Below are positions 1 to 8,728 of a stretch of 36,053 bases of DNA, piece by piece. The notes under the pieces were generated by a model. The model saw nothing but the letters and a program-made list of their open reading frames with translations. It was not told the origin of the DNA and did not search any database. The stretch is from positions 1 through 36,053 of the forward strand of contig NZ_JAFIQV010000057.1 in the NCBI RefSeq assembly GCF_017356015.1, written 5' to 3'. Within the stretch, counting starts at the first letter, position 1. The number at the start of each line of letters is the position of its first letter. Origin of the DNA: Azospirillum sp. SYSU D00513. Lineage in GTDB: Bacteria > Pseudomonadota > Alphaproteobacteria > Azospirillales > Azospirillaceae. The position numbers and the translations under genes are program-made.

Positions 1-721
1 CGCTGGCCAGGTGATGATCCAGCTCCGCGCGCAGGGCTCGTTCCGTCAGCGCTTTCTTCAGCTGGTCGAGCAACCCGTTCTGATCGAACACCGTCTTGGC
101 GTCCGCCCCGTCGGCAATGACCGCGACGACCGGCCTCTCGATTTGGTCGAGCAGGGGCCCGAGCTCAGCGGCATCATCGACCTCCTTGCCGGTCAGGGTC
201 GCGGCGACGATTGTGCCAGTCTCGGCATCGACGCCCAGGTGCAGCTTGCGCCAGGCCCGGCGACGCTGGGTGCCATGCTTTTCGACCAGCCATTCGCCAG
301 GCCCGCTGAGCTTCACGCCGGTGCTGTCGACCACCAGCTGCACCGGTCCGCTCGCCGTCCAGGCCGGAGCGGCCACCACCAGCGTCCTGGCCCGTCGGCT
401 CAAAGTCGTGTGGTCGGGCACCGGCAGGTCCAGCCCCATCAGCGCGAGCAGGGAGCCAACCAGCCCCTCGGTCTGGCGCAAGGGCTGGTGAAACACCGCC
501 CGCAGAACAAGCGCCGTCTCGACCGCGAGATCCGAATAGCGCGCCTGACCGCCCGGTGTGGTCCGCGGCCCAGCTCGCCAAGCGGCAACCGCTTCCTCGG
601 TGAACCAGATCGTCAGCGAGCCGCGTTGCCGCAGCCCGGCTTCGTAGGCCTGCCAGTTCGTCACTCGGTAGCGGGCTTTCGGGATCCGATGCCGGCGGTC
701 AGCATTGTGTTTGTGCGGCAT
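1..721 (-). pseudogene. IS5-family transposase N-terminal two-thirds fused in frame to an IS256-family transposase start (runs off window)
   Basis: Reading from the ATG at 721, the protein begins MPHKHNADRRHRIPKARYR and is clearly a relative of the two intact IS5-type transposases at 16704 and 24192. The first two catalytic aspartates are visible (VVDSTG, and IADGAD near positions 107-118). After that motif the frame leaves IS5 sequence without a stop and continues FDQNGLLDQLKKALTER then ALRAELDHHLAS. That is the conserved N-terminal block of IS256/Mutator-type transposases. The IS5 catalytic glutamate region is missing, so transposition activity is unlikely. The switch lies near 104-112. The IS256 part continues beyond base 1, so its state is unknown. 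Family assignments come from motif recognition only. Confidence 0.8.
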
Positions 722-803
722 GCTCAAGCAGGGAGATCAGCAAGGGGGCCGCCTTCTACCCGACCTCATCCGACCGGGCAACCGCCGCATCCGTGCACCA
801 AAC
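104..803 (-). mobile_element. IS5-family element copy, truncated on its transposase 3' side
   Basis: The element holds the transposase fragment starting at 721. A candidate outer end lies at 784-803, where GCCGCATCCGTGCACCAAAC resembles, with mismatches, the end of the intact copy at 17706-17722 (GCCGATTTGCGCACCAA). It lies about 80 bp upstream of the start codon, as in the other copies. The other end is lost at the junction with IS256-type sequence near position 104. No target duplication can be assessed. Confidence 0.5.
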
Positions 804-1126
804 CAACAACGGCAGCAAATCCGAGGTGATGCGCCTGATAACTCGGCATGGCTTAACTGGTTGGTTTCCATGGGTGAAGCTCCTTGCTGACTAAAGCAGG
901 CAAGAGCACTCCTCTCTCTCAGCCATTCGCAGCCTGAGGCGCCTATGCTAACGGTAAGGCAAAACCTACGCCTTGCCCGTCCTCGTGAGTATGAAATTTC
1001 TATGGCACCGTCTTGCGTATTCGGAGTCCGACCGTTGACTGGCGCTCACCGCCGCCTGACGCTCAAACCTCAGGGCACTTAGCTGGAGAGTTACTGCCCG
1101 AGCGAAGGGGAGGGGGCGCTGACGAC
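804..1126. other. Gene-free stretch between IS5 copy and the 100-bp IS6-type element
   Basis: About 320 bp with no convincing reading frame on either strand. No family resemblance, RNA gene or clear repeat was seen. It joins the IS5 copy to the small IS6-type element that truncates the catabolic operon. Confidence 0.4.
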
Positions 1127-1226
1127 GGCTCTGTTGCAAATTTCTGCTGACCTACAAAAGGCAGCGTGGTCCTGGCCAATCCGGCATACCAGCCTTTGTG
1201 CCTGAACCAAACGTTGCAACAGAGCC
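1127..1226. mobile_element. 100-bp non-autonomous element with IS6-family terminal repeats (copy 1)
   Basis: The element begins GGCTCTGTTGCAAATTT and ends AACGTTGCAACAGAGCC, so the outer 13 bases are perfect inverted repeats of the IS26/IS6100 type. It is exactly 100 bp and about 90% identical to the copy at 16443-16542 (10 mismatches by eye). No transposase is present; it is too small to encode one. The 8 bp on each side differ (ctgacgac and cgatttaa), so there is no target duplication. This suggests recombination or an adjacent deletion. It interrupts the aldehyde dehydrogenase reading frame at codon 22. Confidence 0.8.
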
Positions 1227-1291
1227 CGATTTAATCCGACCCACCTTCCGCCGATCCAGTGCATGGTGTGCGTTTCGTTATGCTCGCTCAT
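1227..1291 (-). pseudogene. Aldehyde dehydrogenase, N-terminal fragment
   Basis: From the ATG at 1291 the frame reads MSEHNETHTMHWIGGRWVGL and is then cut by the 100-bp IS6-type element. The HWIGGRWV block is the typical first beta-strand of NAD(P)-dependent aldehyde dehydrogenases (family size near 480 residues). The rest of the gene is not in the window. It follows the binding-protein gene in the same direction, so it was probably the last visible gene of the catabolic operon. With 21 codons left it cannot be functional. The identification rests on a short motif and is moderate. Confidence 0.5.
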
Positions 1292-1339
1292 GGAGAGGTC
1301 CTCTCGTTGCTTCGCTGGAAGATTGCCTAGATCCGCCGT

Positions 1340-1466
1340 TGTCACCGCCGGCTCGATCGGCCCGATGGCGCGCGTGCTGGGTGCCGCGATGCTGCCGCTA
1401 AAGGCGCGCTTTTCGCCCGACACCGACCTGCTGATCCGGTCGGAGATGGCAAGGGACCTCGCGTGA
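1340..1466 (+). pseudogene. Unrecognised gene 3' end (opposite strand, between binding protein and aldehyde dehydrogenase start)
   Basis: A frame ending at the TGA at 1464-1466 reads GSIGPMARVLGAAMLPLKAR then FSPDTDLLIRSEMARDLA. Its third codon positions are nearly all G or C, which is the pattern of real coding DNA here and hard to get from a shadow. No start codon or upstream part is present; upstream it runs into the aldehyde dehydrogenase start on the other strand. I do not recognise the family. It may be the tail of a gene left by rearrangement, or a chance open frame. Confidence 0.25.
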
Positions 1467-1530
1467 CGCCGATGGTTTGCTGAACCCGGGCCGCCGCGCA
1501 ACGGCCCGGTGCCCGTCCGCTCCCCGCTCG

Positions 1531-2733
1531 TCACTTGACGAGAGGGCAGCCGCTGTCCTTCGGATCGATGTAGGCCTGCGCGCCGGGAATGGCCGTAAGG
1601 ATCTTCAGGTAATCCCAAGCCCCCTTCGACTCGCCGGGCGCTTTCACCTGCGCCAGATACATCGTGTTGAAGACACGCCCGTTGCCCGCGATGGTCGCGT
1701 TCTTCATCATCATGTCGGTGACGGGCATGCCGCGCATCTTGGCGGCTACCTTGTCGGCATCATCGGTGCCGATCTCCTGCACGGCCTTGAGGTAATGCTT
1801 CACCGCCGAGTACACGCCCGCCTGATTCATCGACGGCTTGCGCCCGGTTCGTTCCTCGAATGTCTTCGACCAGGCGCGGGTTTCGTCGTTCATGTCCCAG
1901 TAGAAGGAGTTCGCCAGGGTCAGGTTCTGCGCGGTTTCGAGTCCCAGCGCATGGATGTCGTTGATGTTCAGCAGCAGGCCCGCCATGGTCTGCCCACCTT
2001 GAGGAAGGCCGAACTCGGCCGCCTGCTTGACGGCGTTGATAGTGTCGCCACCCGCGTTCGCGAACGCGACCACCTCCGCGCCCGAGGCCTGCGCCTGCAG
2101 CAGGAAGGATGAAAAGTCGGACGAGCCCAGCGGATGCCGCACACTGCCCTTGATGGTGCCGCCGAGTTGCTTGACGGTGTTGGCGGCTTCGGTTTCCAGC
2201 GAATGGCCGAAGGCATAATCGGCCGTGACGAAGAACCAACTCTTCTTTCCCTGCTCGACCAGGGTGCGTGCGGTGGCCGAGGCGACGGAGCGGTTGTCCC
2301 AGGTCCACTGGAAGCCATAGGGGCTGCATTCCTTGCCCGTCAGATCGGTCGAGCCTGGACCGGACATGAGGAAGATGCGCTTCTTCTCCCGCGTGATGCC
2401 CTGGACGGCCAACGCGGCCGCGGAGTTCGGCACGTCGGCGACGACATCGACCTTGTCGGTGTCGATCCATTGGCGTGTCAGGTTGGCGGCGATGTCCGCC
2501 TTGTTCTGGTGGTCGCCGACGATGATCTCGATCCGGGTGCCGTTGATGGCGTTGCCGATTTCCTCGGCGGCGATCCGCGCGGCCACCGCCGAACCCTCGC
2601 CGTTGATGTCGGCGTAAATTCCCGACCGGTCGGACAGCATGCCGATCTTGATGACGCCCTCCGACATCTGGGCCTGGGCCGTGCCGGATGCCAGGGCCGC
2701 TAAGGCGGCGCCGGCGAGAAGCATCTCGCGCAT
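1531..2733 (-). CDS. Branched-chain amino acid-type ABC transporter substrate-binding protein
   Basis: A 400-residue periplasmic binding protein of the LivK/Peripla_BP_6 type. Residues 1-21 form a signal peptide ending TAQA. The mature part starts GVIKIGMLSDRSGIYADING, the usual first strand and ligand loop, and continues with DHQNKADIA and NAGGDTINAVKQ blocks of this family. Proteins of this class next to catabolic genes often bind aromatic or short organic acids rather than amino acids. No permease or ATPase gene is beside it, so it must use components encoded elsewhere or lost. The start is supported by GGGAGTG a few bases upstream. It is fourth in the minus-strand operon, about 100 bp after the SDR gene. 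Confidence 0.9.
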   Translation of the reverse strand: MREMLLAGAALAALASGTAQAQMSEGVIKIGMLSDRSGIYADINGEGSAVAARIAAEEIGNAINGTRIEIIVGDHQNKADIAANLTRQWIDTDKVDVVADVPNSAAALAVQGITREKKRIFLMSGPGSTDLTGKECSPYGFQWTWDNRSVASATARTLVEQGKKSWFFVTADYAFGHSLETEAANTVKQLGGTIKGSVRHPLGSSDFSSFLLQAQASGAEVVAFANAGGDTINAVKQAAEFGLPQGGQTMAGLLLNINDIHALGLETAQNLTLANSFYWDMNDETRAWSKTFEERTGRKPSMNQAGVYSAVKHYLKAVQEIGTDDADKVAAKMRGMPVTDMMMKNATIAGNGRVFNTMYLAQVKAPGESKGAWDYLKILTAIPGAQAYIDPKDSGCPLVK

Positions 2734-2831
2734 GTTTCACTCCCTACGGATTTGATTTTTGATGGTTGGGGACGTCATCCGGGGTGCCGCTTTGGCCAGC
2801 GATACGCCTCGGCCCGACGCCGTTCGGAAAA

Positions 2832-3629
2832 TCAGTGAGTCGTGTATCCGCCGTCCACGGGAATGGCGGTGCCGGTGATCGAGGCGGCGGCATCGGAGCA
2901 CAGGAAGGCGATAGTGGCCGCAACCTCGTCCGGCGGCACCAGCCGGCCGGTGGGCATCTTGTCGAGGAAGACCGCTTCGAGCACCTGCTCCTCCCGCAGG
3001 CCGGTGACCTGCGCCTGCTGGGCGATCTGCTTTTCAATGATGGGGGTCAGCACGGTGCCGGGGCACACTGCGTTGCAGGTGATGCCGTGTTCGGCGACCT
3101 CAATCGCCACGGACTTCGTCAGGCCGATGATGCCGTGCTTCGCCGCGACATAGGCGGGTTTGTGCGGAGCCCCCACCAGCCCGAGGACGGACGCCGTGTT
3201 GACGATGCGCCCCCAGCGTCGCTCGCGCATTGCGGGAAGCGCCGCTTTGATGGTGTGGAAGGCGGCGCTCAGGTTGACCGCGAGCAGCAGGTCCCACTTG
3301 TCCTCCGGGAACTCGTGCAACGCCGCGACGTGCTGGATCCCGGCGTTGTTCACCAGTATGTCGATCGGACCCAGCACCGCGGTCGCCTCGCTTACCAGGG
3401 CGCGGGCCTCTTCCGGCCGGCTCAGGTCGGCGCCCGAATAGACGATCGTCGTGCCGCTCCGTGCCGCGATTTCGGCGCACAGCCGGTCGATCTCCGCGCG
3501 GTCGCCGAAGCCGTTGAGCATCACGTGACAGCCACCTTCGGCGAGCGCGCGGGCGGTCGCCAGACCGATGCCGCTCGTGGAGCCGGTGACGACGGCGTTT
3601 CTGGGGACTGCGGCGTTTCTGTTGCGCAT
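2832..3629 (-). CDS. 3-hydroxybutyrate dehydrogenase-like short-chain dehydrogenase
   Basis: A 265-residue classical SDR. It has the nucleotide-binding glycine motif GSTSGIG (16-22), NNAG (94-97), and the catalytic Ser147, Tyr160 and Lys164 (YVAAK). The stretches HKPAYVAAKHGIIGLTK and VCPGTVLTP are characteristic of NAD-dependent D-3-hydroxybutyrate dehydrogenases. These interconvert 3-hydroxybutyrate and acetoacetate in the cytoplasm. The assignment fits the operon, because the upstream beta-keto acid cleavage enzyme releases acetoacetate. GAGGAAAG precedes the start. The exact substrate is inferred. Confidence 0.85.
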   Translation of the reverse strand: MRNRNAAVPRNAVVTGSTSGIGLATARALAEGGCHVMLNGFGDRAEIDRLCAEIAARSGTTIVYSGADLSRPEEARALVSEATAVLGPIDILVNNAGIQHVAALHEFPEDKWDLLLAVNLSAAFHTIKAALPAMRERRWGRIVNTASVLGLVGAPHKPAYVAAKHGIIGLTKSVAIEVAEHGITCNAVCPGTVLTPIIEKQIAQQAQVTGLREEQVLEAVFLDKMPTGRLVPPDEVAATIAFLCSDAAASITGTAIPVDGGYTTH

Positions 3630-3674
3630 GGTCTTTCCTCTGGGCGTCTTAGAAATTCGGGGCGTCCGCGCGGC

Positions 3675-4613
3675 TTAGAAGGCCACCTGGTCGGCGCCCT
3701 TGAGGCCGAGCATGGCGCGCGCCTCTGCGGGCGTTGCGACCTCGAGCGACAACTCTTCGAGGATGCGCCGGATCTTCGCCACCTGCTCGGCGTTGCTGCG
3801 GGCCAAACGGCCCTTGCTGAGGTACAGGCTGTCCTCGAGCCCGACCCGGACGTTGCCTCCCATCACGGCGGCGGTCGTCGTGAACGGGATCTGGTGGCGA
3901 CCGGCCGCCAGCACGGACCATTCGTAATTTTTGCCGAACAGGCGGTCGGCGGTTTCCCGCATGAAGACGAGGTTGCGTTGCTCCGCGCCGATCCCCCCGA
4001 GGATGCCGAAGATCGTCTGAACGAAAAGCGGCGGCTTCACCAGCCCCCGATCCAGGAAATGCGCGAGGTTGTACAGGTGCCCGACGTCGTAGCACTCGAA
4101 TTCGAAGCGCGTTCCGCAGCCCTCGCCCAGATGCTTGAGGATGTAGGCGATGTCGCGGAAGGTGTTGCGGAAGATGAAGTCGTCCGTGCTGCGCAGATAG
4201 GGCTCTTCCCAGTCGTGCTTCCAGTCCTTGTAGCGCTCCGCCAGAGGGAAGATGCCGAAATTCATGGAGCCCATGTTGAGCGAGCACATCTCCGGCCGGG
4301 CCAGGAGAGGGGCGGCAAGGCGCTCCTGCACCGTCATGTTGAGCGAGCCGCCGGTGGTGATGTTGAGCACGGCGTCGGTGGACTGCTTGAGGCGCGGCAG
4401 GAACTCCATGAACACCGCGGGGTCCGGCGTGGGCTGCCCGGTGCGGGGATCGCGGGCGTGCAGGTGCAGGATCGCCGCTCCGGCCTCGGCTGCGTCGGCC
4501 CCATGCTCGACGATCTCATCCGGCGTGACCGGCAAGGCGTCCGACATGGTTGGGGTGTGGATCGACCCCGTCAACGCGCAGCTGATGATGACCTTCTTCT
4601 GTGATGCGGCCAT
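3675..4613 (-). CDS. Beta-keto acid cleavage enzyme (BKACE, DUF849 family)
   Basis: A 312-residue TIM-barrel enzyme of the BKACE/3-keto-5-aminohexanoate cleavage family. The hallmark zinc motif HLHARDP (His50, His52) is present, together with LNITTGGS and FGILGGIGA blocks. Family members condense a beta-keto acid with acetyl-CoA to give acetoacetate and a new acyl-CoA. The N-terminus reads CALTGSIHTPTMS, a subgroup for which I cannot name the substrate. The upstream neighbour probably makes the beta-keto acid and the downstream SDR probably handles acetoacetate. The start at 4613 has GGAGGG about 6 bp upstream; an upstream in-frame extension to 4733 would overlap the preceding gene and is unlikely. 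Confidence 0.9.
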   Translation of the reverse strand: MAASQKKVIISCALTGSIHTPTMSDALPVTPDEIVEHGADAAEAGAAILHLHARDPRTGQPTPDPAVFMEFLPRLKQSTDAVLNITTGGSLNMTVQERLAAPLLARPEMCSLNMGSMNFGIFPLAERYKDWKHDWEEPYLRSTDDFIFRNTFRDIAYILKHLGEGCGTRFEFECYDVGHLYNLAHFLDRGLVKPPLFVQTIFGILGGIGAEQRNLVFMRETADRLFGKNYEWSVLAAGRHQIPFTTTAAVMGGNVRVGLEDSLYLSKGRLARSNAEQVAKIRRILEELSLEVATPAEARAMLGLKGADQVAF

Positions 4614-4689
4614 GGGAGGCCCTCCTGTGTGTCCGGCCCGGTGGGCCGCGGAAGAGTGAAAATTCAGCGCCTTGCCAGCAACCGCGCGA

Positions 4690-5601
4690 TCACTCGCGCT
4701 CGAACCCGTCCAGCCTTCGCAGGTGGGACGCAAGGCGGGCGTGGACCTCGGCCCGCTGGGCCTCCGTCCAGTTCCGGAAACCGGCTCCGCTTGTCATGCC
4801 GAGCCGTCCGCTTGCGACGAGATCGCGCAGAATGGGTAAGGGTTCGGGCGTGCGGTCGAGATCGGGCAGGACGTGCTCGTGAACCGCGAGCGTCAGATCG
4901 GTACCCACAAGGTCGGCGTTCTCCAGCGGCCCCAGAATGGCGAGCCGCCGGCCGAAACTGGCCTTGACCACGGTGTCGATGGTTTCGGCGTCGCACACGC
5001 CGTTCTGTACGAGGGAGATCGCCTCGCGCCAGAGCGCATGCTGCAGACGGTTGCCGATGAAGCCGGGGACGTCCTTGCGGACATGCACCGGCATCTTGCC
5101 GATAGAAGCCAGCAGGTCGATCATCCCGGCGAGCGCGGCCTCGCCGGTCTCGGCGGTCCCGATCACCTCGACGAGCGGGATCTGGTAGGGCGGGTTCCAC
5201 CAGTGGGTACCCATGGCGCGCGTCTTGTCCCGAAGCGGCTCCATGATCCGGGTGATCGGAATCACCGATGTGTTGCTCGCCAGCAGCGCATGGGGCGGCG
5301 CCACGGCCTCGATCGCCACAAACACCCGCTGCTTGAGCGCAAGGTCCTCAGGGACCGCCTCGATGACGATGTCCGCGCTTTGGACGGCGTCCTCGAGCCT
5401 CTCGCGCGGGCGGATCCGGTCCGCGATGGCGCCGTCCATTCCCAACTCCAGGAGATTGCGGCGGACACGGTCGACGATCCTGGTCCGGCGGTCGGGAGCG
5501 GTCTCCTGAATGTCGACCCGGTGACCGGCGGCGGCGAACGCTTGCGCGATCCCATGCCCCATCAGTCCAGCGCCGATGATGCCGATGCGTTGATGTGCCA
5601 T
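4690..5601 (-). CDS. 3-hydroxyacyl-CoA dehydrogenase family protein
   Basis: A 303-residue NAD-dependent dehydrogenase. The Rossmann motif GIIGAGLMGHGIAQAF lies near residues 6-21, followed by SNTSVIPIT and the catalytic region GTHWWNPPYQIPLVEVI with His133. The C-terminal helical domain contains GFIGNRLQHALWRE. Some family members act on free 3-hydroxy acids rather than CoA esters; next to a BKACE gene that role (3-hydroxy acid to 3-keto acid) is the likely one. This is the first gene after the sigma-54 promoter at 5704-5719, with a leader of about 90 bp. The long upstream open frame to 6180 crosses the promoter and the divergent regulator, so the start is placed at 5601. Confidence 0.88.
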   Translation of the reverse strand: MAHQRIGIIGAGLMGHGIAQAFAAAGHRVDIQETAPDRRTRIVDRVRRNLLELGMDGAIADRIRPRERLEDAVQSADIVIEAVPEDLALKQRVFVAIEAVAPPHALLASNTSVIPITRIMEPLRDKTRAMGTHWWNPPYQIPLVEVIGTAETGEAALAGMIDLLASIGKMPVHVRKDVPGFIGNRLQHALWREAISLVQNGVCDAETIDTVVKASFGRRLAILGPLENADLVGTDLTLAVHEHVLPDLDRTPEPLPILRDLVASGRLGMTSGAGFRNWTEAQRAEVHARLASHLRRLDGFERE

Positions 5602-5703
5602 GCTCTGTGCTTTCGTCCCTTTGTCCGAACGGATGCCGCAGCAAACCGCCGATATCGGGGGTTTAGCCGATTGTTTGCATCGCCAGCTTTTTGCGTTTCT
5701 ATT

Positions 5704-5719
5704 TGCAACGCGTGTGCCA
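5704..5719 (-). promoter_or_regulatory. Sigma-54 (-24/-12) promoter of the catabolic operon
   Basis: On the minus strand the sequence is TGGCACACGCGTTGCA: TGGCAC, a 5-base spacer, then TTGC followed by A. This matches the sigma-54 consensus with correct GG/GC spacing. Transcription would start near 5693, about 90 bp before the dehydrogenase ATG at 5601. The divergent gene encodes a sigma-54 activator, which supports the call. No clean upstream activator palindrome was identified between 5720 and 5911. Confidence 0.85.
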
Positions 5720-5911
5720 GATGTGGAGAAGCTTGTTTTACAAGGATTTTCTTTGGCCCGGCAGGGCATCGGGCGGGAGGGAACTCGCGAATCTGAACAT
5801 CTTTCCGCGACATGCGACGCAGAGCCCAACGTTTCCACGCTTTCCCCGTGTGCTGGATTTTGACAGACTGTGTTCTGAATATTGACGGCGCGCGACGCGG
5901 GGGAGGGCGGC

Positions 5912-7339
<1,428 letters not shown>

Positions 7340-7838
7340 TCCGAGTGGGGTGCTGCCCGGTTCGATGAGACAGCAGGCCGCGGTAAAATGAACCGCAACC
7401 GGAGGTCTGTCCGGATGCGTCAGGTTCTTGCGGGTGTTGGGACATGATGGAGGTTGCTCAGGCCATACCGCTGAGGCGCTGAAAGTCCGCCTCCAACTCC
7501 GCTACCGCAATTGGGTTTCCATAATAAGGCCTTATGCGGACGTCGAACATCGGGCCTTAGGCCATACAGGTCACGGTGTCCGGTGGCGAGACCATTTGGA
7601 CGTCGGGAAATTTCTTCGTCCTGACCAGTCGCCGTGCCGTTTAAGTGCTGCTTTTCGGACAGTACCGCGATAGCCATACTCCGCCCCGGAAAACCCGGCC
7701 AAAAGGCCTGACAAGGGCCAGACAGACGCCCGGGGCGCCGCCCGCAGGGCAGGGCGTTGGGCACAAACCACAAGGCTCCCGGAAGCGGCGAGGGGAGGGG
7801 CGATGACCGACGCGCGGGCCGGGGACGGGGCGGGGGAG
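7340..7838. other. Intergenic region with a dispersed repeat and a palindrome
   Basis: About 500 bp without a convincing gene. It holds the first copy of an 80-bp repeat (7414-7495) and the 12-bp perfect palindrome ATAAGGCCTTAT at 7524-7535, with a second near-palindrome GGCCTTAGGCC about 20 bp further on. The open frames covering it on the minus strand show no family resemblance. The right border is the IS6 element. Confidence 0.4.
7414..7495. repeat. Dispersed intergenic repeat, copy 1
   Basis: The sequence from ATGCGTCAGGTTCTTG to CTGAAAGTCCGCCTCC is about 75-80% similar to 35284-35362, including the core GGTTGCTCAG(A/G)CCA(C/T)ACCGCTG. In both places it follows the end of a plus-strand regulatory or sensory gene. 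The conserved minus-strand reading SAPQR.GLSN suggests either a decayed coding fragment or a conserved RNA or IS end. Function unknown. Confidence 0.55.
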
Positions 7839-8682
7839 GGCTCTGTTGCAAGTTTGGCCCCCTCCCCGGGATTGCGTAGGATGGTGTCCGTTTCGGCGAC
7901 GGGAGCGGTGGGGTAATGGGCAGCAGGAAGAACCCGTTCAAGGGCCGGCAGTTCACGTTGGAGGTGATCCTGTGGGCCGTGCGCTGGTACCTGCAGTTTC
8001 CGATCAGCTACCGTGATCTGGAGCGAATGTTGGCCGACCGCGGTGTGGAGGTTGACCACACGACGCTCTACCGCTGGATCCAGGCCTATGCCCCAGAGCT
8101 AGACAAACGCATTCGGCCGCACCTCCGGATGACAACCGGCTCCTGGCGCGTCGATGAGACCTACGTGAAGGTGAAGGGCCGCTGGATGTACCTGTACCGC
8201 GCCGTCGATGCACGTGGGCAGACGGTTGATTTCCTTTTCAGTGCCAAGCGTGATGCCGCGGCCGCCCGGCGCTTCTTCCGCAAGGCGCTGAAGCAGGCCC
8301 ACACCGTGAACCCAAGCACCGTCACGGTGGACAAGAACGCCGCTTACCCGAGTGCCACCAGGGCGATGAAGAAGGCCGGTGAGCTGTGGCGCTTCACCAA
8401 GCTGCGGCAACGCAAGTACCTGAACAACATCGTTGAACAGGACCACCGGCGCATCAAGCGGCTGGTCCGGCCGGGGCTCGGGTTCAAGGGCTTCCACACC
8501 GCGCGTCGGACGATCGCCGGTTACGAGATCATGGCCATGGTCCGCAAGGATCAGGTCGCCGGCATGCCCGCCAATGACATGCCATCCCAGGCATCTTTCA
8601 TCGCCAGCCTGTTCGGTCTTGCCGCCTGACGATACAGACGCCGCGGCCCTCCGCACCCGTCACCAAATTTTGCAACAGAACC
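7839..8682 (+). mobile_element. IS6-family insertion sequence, complete
   Basis: An 844-bp element with ends GGCTCTGTTGCAAG and TTTTGCAACAGAACC, imperfect inverted repeats of the IS6/IS26 type, and one transposase gene. The flanking 8 bp (cgggggag and ggccatcc) do not match. That is common for this replicative family after cointegrate resolution or adjacent deletion. Its right end sits 9 bp from the hairpin that follows the autotransporter gene. Confidence 0.88.
7916..8629 (+). CDS. IS6-family transposase
   Basis: A 237-residue single-ORF transposase of normal family length. The N-terminus FKGRQFTLEVILWAVRWYL leads into an HTH region. The DDE catalytic triad is visible: WRVDETYVKVKG (first Asp), VTVDKNAAYP (second Asp), and NIVEQDHRRIKR (Glu). 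No frameshift or stop interrupts it, so it is probably active. The ends of its element lie 77 bp upstream and 53 bp downstream. Confidence 0.95.
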   Translation: MGSRKNPFKGRQFTLEVILWAVRWYLQFPISYRDLERMLADRGVEVDHTTLYRWIQAYAPELDKRIRPHLRMTTGSWRVDETYVKVKGRWMYLYRAVDARGQTVDFLFSAKRDAAAARRFFRKALKQAHTVNPSTVTVDKNAAYPSATRAMKKAGELWRFTKLRQRKYLNNIVEQDHRRIKRLVRPGLGFKGFHTARRTIAGYEIMAMVRKDQVAGMPANDMPSQASFIASLFGLAA

Positions 8683-8691
8683 GGCCATCCA

Positions 8692-8720
8692 GAGGGTGTG
8701 AACATTCTGTCCACACCCTC
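8692..8720 (-). terminator. Hairpin after the autotransporter gene
   Basis: Perfect 9-bp inverted repeat GAGGGTGTG/CACACCCTC with an 11-base loop, starting 9 bp past the stop codon. On the minus strand it is followed by tctggatggcc and then the IS6 end, with no U-tract. The insertion may have replaced the original downstream tail. Confidence 0.5.
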
Positions 8721-8728
8721 AATCATCA

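Noticed and set aside
1091..1618. 175-codon minus-strand frame before the aldehyde dehydrogenase fragment
   Set aside because: Only the short MSEHNE... portion resembles a protein family. The leading part overlaps the binding-protein gene end and the tail reads through the 100-bp element.
2766..4604. Very long plus-strand open frame across the SDR and BKACE genes
   Set aside because: Both minus-strand genes have complete catalytic motifs and ribosome sites; the plus frame is an antisense artefact of high GC.
3675..5601. Carnitine dehydrogenase/dehydrocarnitine cleavage pathway
   Set aside because: BKACE next to a hydroxyacyl dehydrogenase recalls the carnitine operon. However, the dehydrogenase reads HWWNPP rather than the HPYNP form I recall for carnitine dehydrogenase, and no betainyl-CoA thioesterase is present.
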